The notes under the pieces: generated by a model
Seen by the model: only the letters and a program-made list of their open reading frames with translations
What the model was told of the DNA's origin: nothing
The model's database searches: none
Translations under genes and position numbers: made by a program
Source of the DNA: Oidiodendron maius Zn
Lineage: Eukaryota > Ascomycota > Leotiomycetes > Myxotrichaceae
Length of the DNA stretch: 64,000 nucleotides
Assembly (NCBI GenBank): GCA_000827325.1
Contig: KN832870.1
Coordinates: forward strand, 6,496,610 to 6,560,609
Direction: 5' to 3'
In this document: piece by piece, positions 58,836 to 64,000 of the stretch
Position numbering within the stretch: position 1 is the first letter of the stretch
Layout: every line of letters begins with the position of its first letter

Positions 58836-59590
58836 AAGAATGGTGATGCACCGGATACGAAGCAGACCTTCTTATCCTGAAATTTACTGCAGTCTGCAGC
58901 ATAACATGGCGTCGAGAGTTTTCATCTTGATATTAGAAACAGAGATTCAAGAATATTTTCCATGTCCAACTCCATTTCTCGCTGGCACTGACCGGTTCAT
59001 TCAGGTTCCTTTTTTTATCTTTTTGCTTTCTATATTTCTTGTAACTTGTTCCAATGTGTGAAATACGAAACTAGAATACGTTTCCTACTCGTCCATCTTG
59101 CTTAGAATATTGTCGATACTCGCGCGGCTCCGAAAAGGCCAATGAGAGCTCCGTGTGACGGCATCTCTATATTTAGGTTTCATATTGAGGGTAAAATTAC
59201 TGAGGGTAAAACTACTGTACCGAGGTTCTCGAAACTTTGCTGCTGGTAATGTTACCCCTCGTGACTGTACTCCTCGTGGCTGATCTAATAGTAGCATTTC
59301 CCTCCTCCCTACTCTCGGGCCGTTGATGCGTGACCTATCGAGGCAACCCCTTCGCAAAAGGGAATTTACTTACAGACTCGTGGTGTGGTGCGGTGACAGA
59401 GCAAAGGGCCAGGTATCATTCAGAGCTCGTAGATCTTCAGAGGACACTTAATGGCGATGGGAGGGGCAGGTGCGAGCTAAGGTTCGATATTTCCGAGCTG
59501 AGAAGTGTGATTCTAGGATCAGTTTGCTGTTCCTATATTCCAATTATAGGTTCCGAGCAGGATTAGAAACGTCCCGTCGGGTGAGAATTG
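58836..59590. other. Intergenic, no gene recognised
   Basis: Short overlapping frames; nothing with a family signal. Confidence 0.35.
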
Positions 59591-60010
59591 TTACTCGCCT
59601 GCCTGCTCTCCCGACCTCTTCAAATTTTTCAAGCACTGTTGCAAGGGCTTTCGCAAGAGGGCCTGATATGCCTTGACTCTTCGGATGCCGAATTTGATAC
59701 ACATCTGAAATAGCTCGGCCTCGGTAGTACTCCTGGCAGACTCGGTCTGACACACAGAAATGCTTTGGAGACTGCATAGGACTCTGTCAAGGAAGCCAGT
59801 CGTACGCGTGGAGACTCCGTTGTTGGAAGCCACCCAGAATATAGCTCCAGACGGCTGTGCCTCGAGTGCTATAGCAGTGACGGTGTCTCCGCCCTTGATA
59901 TTGTCACAGACGTAGGCAAGCTGGTCTAAGAAAGCCCGCCTCAACTCGCGCAACTGCATGTCGGAAGGGTCTCTGATTTCTGGAGAGCGAGGCGTTCTCT
60001 GCTCACCGTT
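59591..60010 (-). pseudogene. Fragment of a conserved hypothetical fungal protein
   Basis: The minus frame reads EIRDPSDMQLRELRRAFLDQL, a split-off DNIKGGDTVTAIALEA and IKFGIRRVKAYQALLRK. I have the impression of a conserved uncharacterised domain, but it lacks a clear start: an ATG at about 60026 is in another frame. Probably a relic. Confidence 0.35.
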
Positions 60011-60258
60011 TCGGTCAAGGACATGTTGCCGGACTTCCTCTTATACTGGCTGGAACCGCTGGCCCCTCGTCTAAAGCCTCGTAGTTCTACGACCTTTTGG
60101 TTGCAGAACCTCGTAGTTGCTATTCAAGACTGTCTGCCGTATTCTCAATGTATGGCAGGAAAAGTAAAAAGCTCGATTCTGTACCGCTTCTTTACATGTT
60201 CTTTTCAGCCTACACTTAAAATGGTGCTCGCCACCGAGAAACCCCCCTTTCCACCACT
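60011..60258. other. Intergenic, no gene recognised
   Basis: Short frames only, on the 3' side of the sulfotransferase-like gene. Confidence 0.4.
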
Positions 60259-61271
60259 CTAAAACAGTCTCCTTGCTAAAATCATGGCAAGAACACTTGC
60301 TATTGTTCCAATAATAACCAACCCGCATCGCAAAACCACCATCCTCGTTAACATAACAGCTAATTCTCTCATAGCAGCACGCTCGTTTACCCTAGGGAAT
60401 GGCTCATCCGGAACTGGAACGCCCAAAATCCTACACAATGGTTCCCATCCTTCCTTCACGTTGAAGAAGTGAAGTCTCTGTGGCGGAACGACACGTTTGA
60501 GCCAGTCGATATGGTATTGCGCAAATTCTAGTCAATATGAACAATATAACATTAGATACGAGTGAGCCACTTTGATATGGTCAAATTCAGGATTGGAGAC
60601 ATACCTTTACCAGTAGGAGGGCTCGGAGGAGAAATCCCATAATGTCCACAGAACCTACTCCATATCAGGCATAATTCTATCATAACCTTAATACTAAGAA
60701 TGCGCACCACCCACCGTCTCCACAAATCGTCCAATGCCCAGGGAAAGTATCTAAATACTGGAAGCGGGCACAACATAATCTTCATCATCAACGGCTGCGC
60801 AGCCATGCCCACCATATCATTCCAACTTTGCCACCAAGCGTTAGGCTCGCGCACAGTGCATATAACAACAGCGTCGGGGTAAGCCTCGAGCAACTCGGGA
60901 GTTAGAGCTGCACCCCAAGTGTCTGTTACTGCTACGTAGCCCGCTAGGAGAGATTTTAGGGATGACTGGATAAATTCCGGTTTGGCGCCTAGGCGGAGCA
61001 TTTGGCGCCATGTTTTAATCGTTGCTAATATGGCAGAGTGGTTAGCATCAAGTGTCCAGTCAAGGCTGGCATTATGGAAGCAGACATTCTTCATCTTGAA
61101 AGAGAATTGTCCGGTATGATATACTGGGCCTCCTAGGAGATGTTCCAGTGCTACAGACATTGACATTGTTCCGGTCCGACCGAAGCCACTGCCTATAACT
61201 TTCAACTTGCGGGAGAGGTTAGAGGGTGTCGTTACTGTTCCGCTGCGGAGTTTATCGACCATTGATGCCAT
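60259..61271 (-). CDS. Sulfotransferase-family protein (Sulfotransfer_4 type)
   Basis: Exons 60605-61271 and 60259-60527, 311 aa. The 77-nt intron has donor GTATGT and acceptor GACTAG. The N-terminal PAPS-type P-loop is KVIGSGFGRTGTMSMSVALEHL. Later come GPVYHTGQ and DAVVICTVREPNAWWQSW, the 3'-phosphate-loop region of this family. The C-terminus ends with EGWEPLCRILGVPVPDEPFP, then one membrane helix (LVIIGTIASVLAMILARRLF). Fungal members of this family are often of unknown acceptor and some may not be true sulfotransferases. Membrane anchoring at the C-terminus is visible in the sequence. Confidence 0.85.
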
Positions 61272-61779
61272 TTTTGTCGATTATTGGATTTATACGGAGG
61301 ATTTTAGAATATTTTGAGGTAGAATTTGGAGCTATACAGGCATATAAATGAGGAGCTTAGTCGCATATGTGCACCGAACACTATGTGCTCGAGTAAATGC
61401 ATAACCCGCTTTCGACTTCGCACTGTAACGGATAATGCAGTAATATGCAACCCACGCCTGGCCAGCTCTCGGATGTACGGATCATAGGAATCTGCCGAAT
61501 AATATTGCCACGGCTGTGGAGGAACTCCGTACCGATCGATACCCTCAAGCGGCAAAAGCTCTAGCTCTCATCTCTCGATCCGGTCGCTGAAGCTCTGCTA
61601 TGTGCAGTATTTGGAGTCCGTACTAGTCCGAAGACATCCGTTCACAGGGAGTGACACAGGATGTGTTAGCCACGGAAGTGCAGGAGGTCAACATTATGGC
61701 GATAAGATTCGACGAGGCGAGAGACCAGGTAGGGAGGTGCGGTAGAGAGGTGGGGGCACGCAAGCGCAGCGTATGGATC
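61272..61779. other. Intergenic, no gene recognised
   Basis: A minus frame at 61304-61555 (VPPQPWQYYSADSYDPYIRE) has no family I can name. Confidence 0.35.
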
Positions 61780-62056
61780 TCAGCAGCGTAGGCGTAGCCG
61801 ATGGCGGAGGCCCCAGTGGTCGAGAGCGGCGAATTGGACTGTGGGTTCGGGTATTAGACTGGGATGGATGAACATGCAAGATTGCAACCACACTGATGGA
61901 AGTAGATGGCGTAGGTAGTGAGCAATGACAAGCCGGGCTTTATAACTCGCAAATTCAAGGAGATTTTGCCCCCCAAGACCGCTGTTGCCGCCAGAGACCA
62001 AAATCACCTTCCTTTCAACGATGGGATGCCTGTCTTAGGGTTGAAGAAAACGCCGC
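61780..62056 (-). pseudogene. Short-chain dehydrogenase relic (N-terminus)
   Basis: The minus frame reads VILVSGGNSGLGGQNLLEFA, the Rossmann start of an SDR, preceded in another frame by NPKTGIPSLK. The two are joined by a 1-base frameshift next to a GGAAGG run, and the catalytic YxxxK part is missing. A broken fragment. Confidence 0.6.
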
Positions 62057-62588
62057 CGAAAAGAGGCAGTGTTGCTCAGGAGAGAAAGTTAATCACAAAC
62101 TTCCCATCCTACGTACGCAGGCTCGGACAATCGATGAGAATATGAGGCCCCGGAATATGTTCAATAAAGGGCCTCAGTATCCCTAGTGTTTTTGCTAAAA
62201 ACTTACATCATTGTGATACTTGACTCCTGTCAGACCCAAGCTACATCCGCCTGAGACGCGATAAAACCTTAGTCTTAGTGGCGACTACAAGACGGGAAAG
62301 CCTTGCGGATCCACAAAACATCCGAAGGCCGGGGGTGTTTTAACTGTCATGCTCCGGGTGGAGAATCCGTTGTTGTATGGAGAAAAGTCTCCGCAGCCGA
62401 GTTTAAAAGCGAGCGCATCATTTACATATACAGTACATATATCACGGCGGGAGTGTCGTCTTAATTTGGGGTACGAACGAATTAAGATCATCAGGCTCTG
62501 GGAAGACGAGAGACCCTCAAACTCTTGTCAAACTCAATAATTCGCCAATTTCTTTACACTATCCATTCCCCATCCATCCATTTCCAAA
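62057..62588. other. Intergenic, upstream of the NmrA-like gene
   Basis: No gene recognised. Contains the promoter of the gene at 62589. Confidence 0.4.
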
Positions 62589-63718
62589 ATGGTTGGAGTC
62601 GGTGTCGCCGGTGGAACGGGCCACGTCGGCCGGGCTATTGTAGAAGCCATTGTGGCCACAGGAAAGCATGAAGTCCTCATTTTGGGACGAACGGTGTGTC
62701 ATCGGATCCATTTCAGTATCATTATTCTTCGAGCCTTACAGTAGATGCGACAGGCCAACCCTCAGCTTTCAGCTGAGCTGGGTGTCCCGATCCTGGCGGT
62801 TGATTACACGAACGTAGATGCTTTGGCCAAGACATTGGAGGAGCACAAAGTTCATACGGTCGTCTCTGCGATCCTCATGATGCCATCTCCTTCGGGCGAG
62901 TTACCAAAGGAAGTCGAGTTGATCCAAGCAGCCGATAAGTCCAGGTTCACCAAGAGAATTATCTCTAGTGACTGGGGTGTCCCTCATACTAAGGAGTAAG
63001 CGGCTAAAGAGTTCTTATGGAAAGGATCAGATGGAGCAAACCTAACAAGACATCACTGACAGGCACATTTCGCAACACATCTCTGTCAAACTCAAGTTTG
63101 ATGCCGAGAAAGCTCTGAAGAAAGCTACGAGCCTTGAGAGCACCAAATTCATCAACGGCTACTTCATGGACTACTGGGGAATTCCCCAAGTCAAGTCTTA
63201 CATGCCCCCAACGACTATGGTTCTCGATATCCCCAATAATACTGCCGCCATCACCGGATCAGGCAACACTCCGGTTGTGTTCACTCACACCTCCGACATC
63301 GCAAAGTTCGTTGCAGCTAGTTTGGATCTGGAAAGCTGGGACGCTGTCAGCTATATCATTGGCGACAGAGTCACCTGGAACGAGTTTCTTCGTCTTGCAG
63401 AAGAGACCAAACGTATGAAGCGAGGAATTCCATACGCAAGAGGAACATTAGACAACTAACGAGTCCTGCAGGAACTAAATTTACTGTCGCGTATGATTCC
63501 CTGGAGAAGCTTCAAAAAGGGCAAGTGACCGAACTTCCAGGTCACGTAGCGGTTTACCCATTTTTCCCAAGGAGCGATTTCAACAGTTTGCTGCTACCAT
63601 TGGCCAGTGGTATGAAATGGGCGTAATGGATTTCAGACCCGAGACCAGCCTGAATGACTGCCTACCTCAGCTTCAGACTCTGAAGGTGAAGGAGCTGCTA
63701 GAGAAGGCCTGGCAGTGA
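62589..63718 (+). CDS. NmrA-like / isoflavone-reductase-type oxidoreductase with apparent frameshift
   Basis: Exons 62589-62693, 62745-62995, 63063-63412 and 63472 onward. GVAGGTGHVG (residues 5-14) is the NAD(P) motif. Later phrases are ILAVDYTNVDALAKTL, RIISSDWGVPH and FTHTSDIAKFVAASLDLESW. In the last exon, the frame that follows the splice meets a stop at 63624 (286 aa). Shifting by one base at the T5 run (63561-63565) gives KERFQQFAATIGQW and LKVKELLEKAWQ and a family-typical C-terminus ending at 63718. The break is either a real 1-nt deletion or a sequencing/assembly error. These proteins reduce or sense small metabolites, and the target is unknown. Confidence 0.75.
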
Positions 63719-64000
63719 ACCACACATGATGCACGAGTTGGATGTGGAGGTAGCAGGATCAGTGTAGCAAAGGGCTAGCTTAGAGACTTAGTATTTCAGC
63801 ACTCTACGAAGCTTCTGGGCGTCGTAGGAATACAGCAACGTATCTTGCCTAAATCAGTCTATATCGATCAATGTGAAAAAGTCAAATCGGACCCCTCCCC
63901 TTCGTGTCATTTTCCTGTAGAGCCTTGCTAGAACAGAGTAAATCTGCTTGTGAGAAAGATATCCCTCTTCTAAAGATCACTGAAGAGATATTGCTTCTTT
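63719..64000. other. Window end, no gene recognised
   Basis: 282 bases to the edge with no clear open frame. Confidence 0.4.

Noticed and set aside
1-64000. tRNA or rRNA genes
   Set aside because: No cloverleaf with matching A and B boxes, and no rRNA motif, was found by eye; a tRNAscan run would be decisive.

Overview
The window comes from a filamentous ascomycete (Pezizomycotina). The genes are split by short GT–AG introns of about 40–110 nt, the families are typical of mould secondary metabolism and catabolism (UstYa/DUF3328, Zn2Cys6, bZIP-DUF3425, MBOAT_2, Sulfotransfer_4), and decayed DNA transposons lie between them. The class (Leotiomycetes-like) is only a guess. Many open frames that look broken become intact genes when short introns with matching phases are removed. 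The gene models below were built by hand that way and have no transcript support.

Layout. 1–2.6 kb: the N-terminal half of a secretory lipase running off the left edge, with a decayed second lipase copy beside it. 4.0–15.6 kb: six UstYa-type (DUF3328) membrane proteins on both strands, around one tiny secreted eight-cysteine peptide and interrupted by a 0.5-kb MITE. All six keep both HxxHC motifs. 16.3–21.7 kb: an EamA-type transporter, a transposon deletion derivative and a four-exon unknown protein. 22–24.7 kb: repeat-rich DNA with no gene recognised.

24.7–40.6 kb: a compact set of eight intact genes that reads as an aromatic-compound module. It holds an MFS transporter, a fumarylacetoacetase-family hydrolase, a small cupin, a CocE-type hydrolase, an aldehyde-dehydrogenase-like protein, a LigB-type ring-cleavage dioxygenase, a C2H2+Zn2Cys6 regulator and a salicylate-hydroxylase-like flavoprotein. 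A plausible flow is uptake, ester hydrolysis, ring hydroxylation, ring opening and hydrolysis of the ring-opened product. The substrate cannot be read from the sequence.

40.6–64 kb: a broken Mutator-like transposase, two related TA-flanked MITEs (one at 44 kb, one back at 23 kb), a small secreted protein, a wax-synthase-like acyltransferase, an enoyl-CoA hydratase relic, a septation-type (Usp1-like) protein, a SnoaL-like protein, a Rossmann reductase, a bZIP regulator, a MADS-box fragment, a sulfotransferase-like protein, an SDR relic and an NmrA-like reductase that carries an apparent 1-nt frameshift.

The best candidate for an undescribed system is the 4–15.6 kb UstYa array. Enzymes of this family modify ribosomal or non-ribosomal peptides in known clusters, yet no synthetase, tyrosinase, P450 or repeat-type precursor is visible here. 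The eight-cysteine secreted peptide is the only peptide-sized candidate partner.
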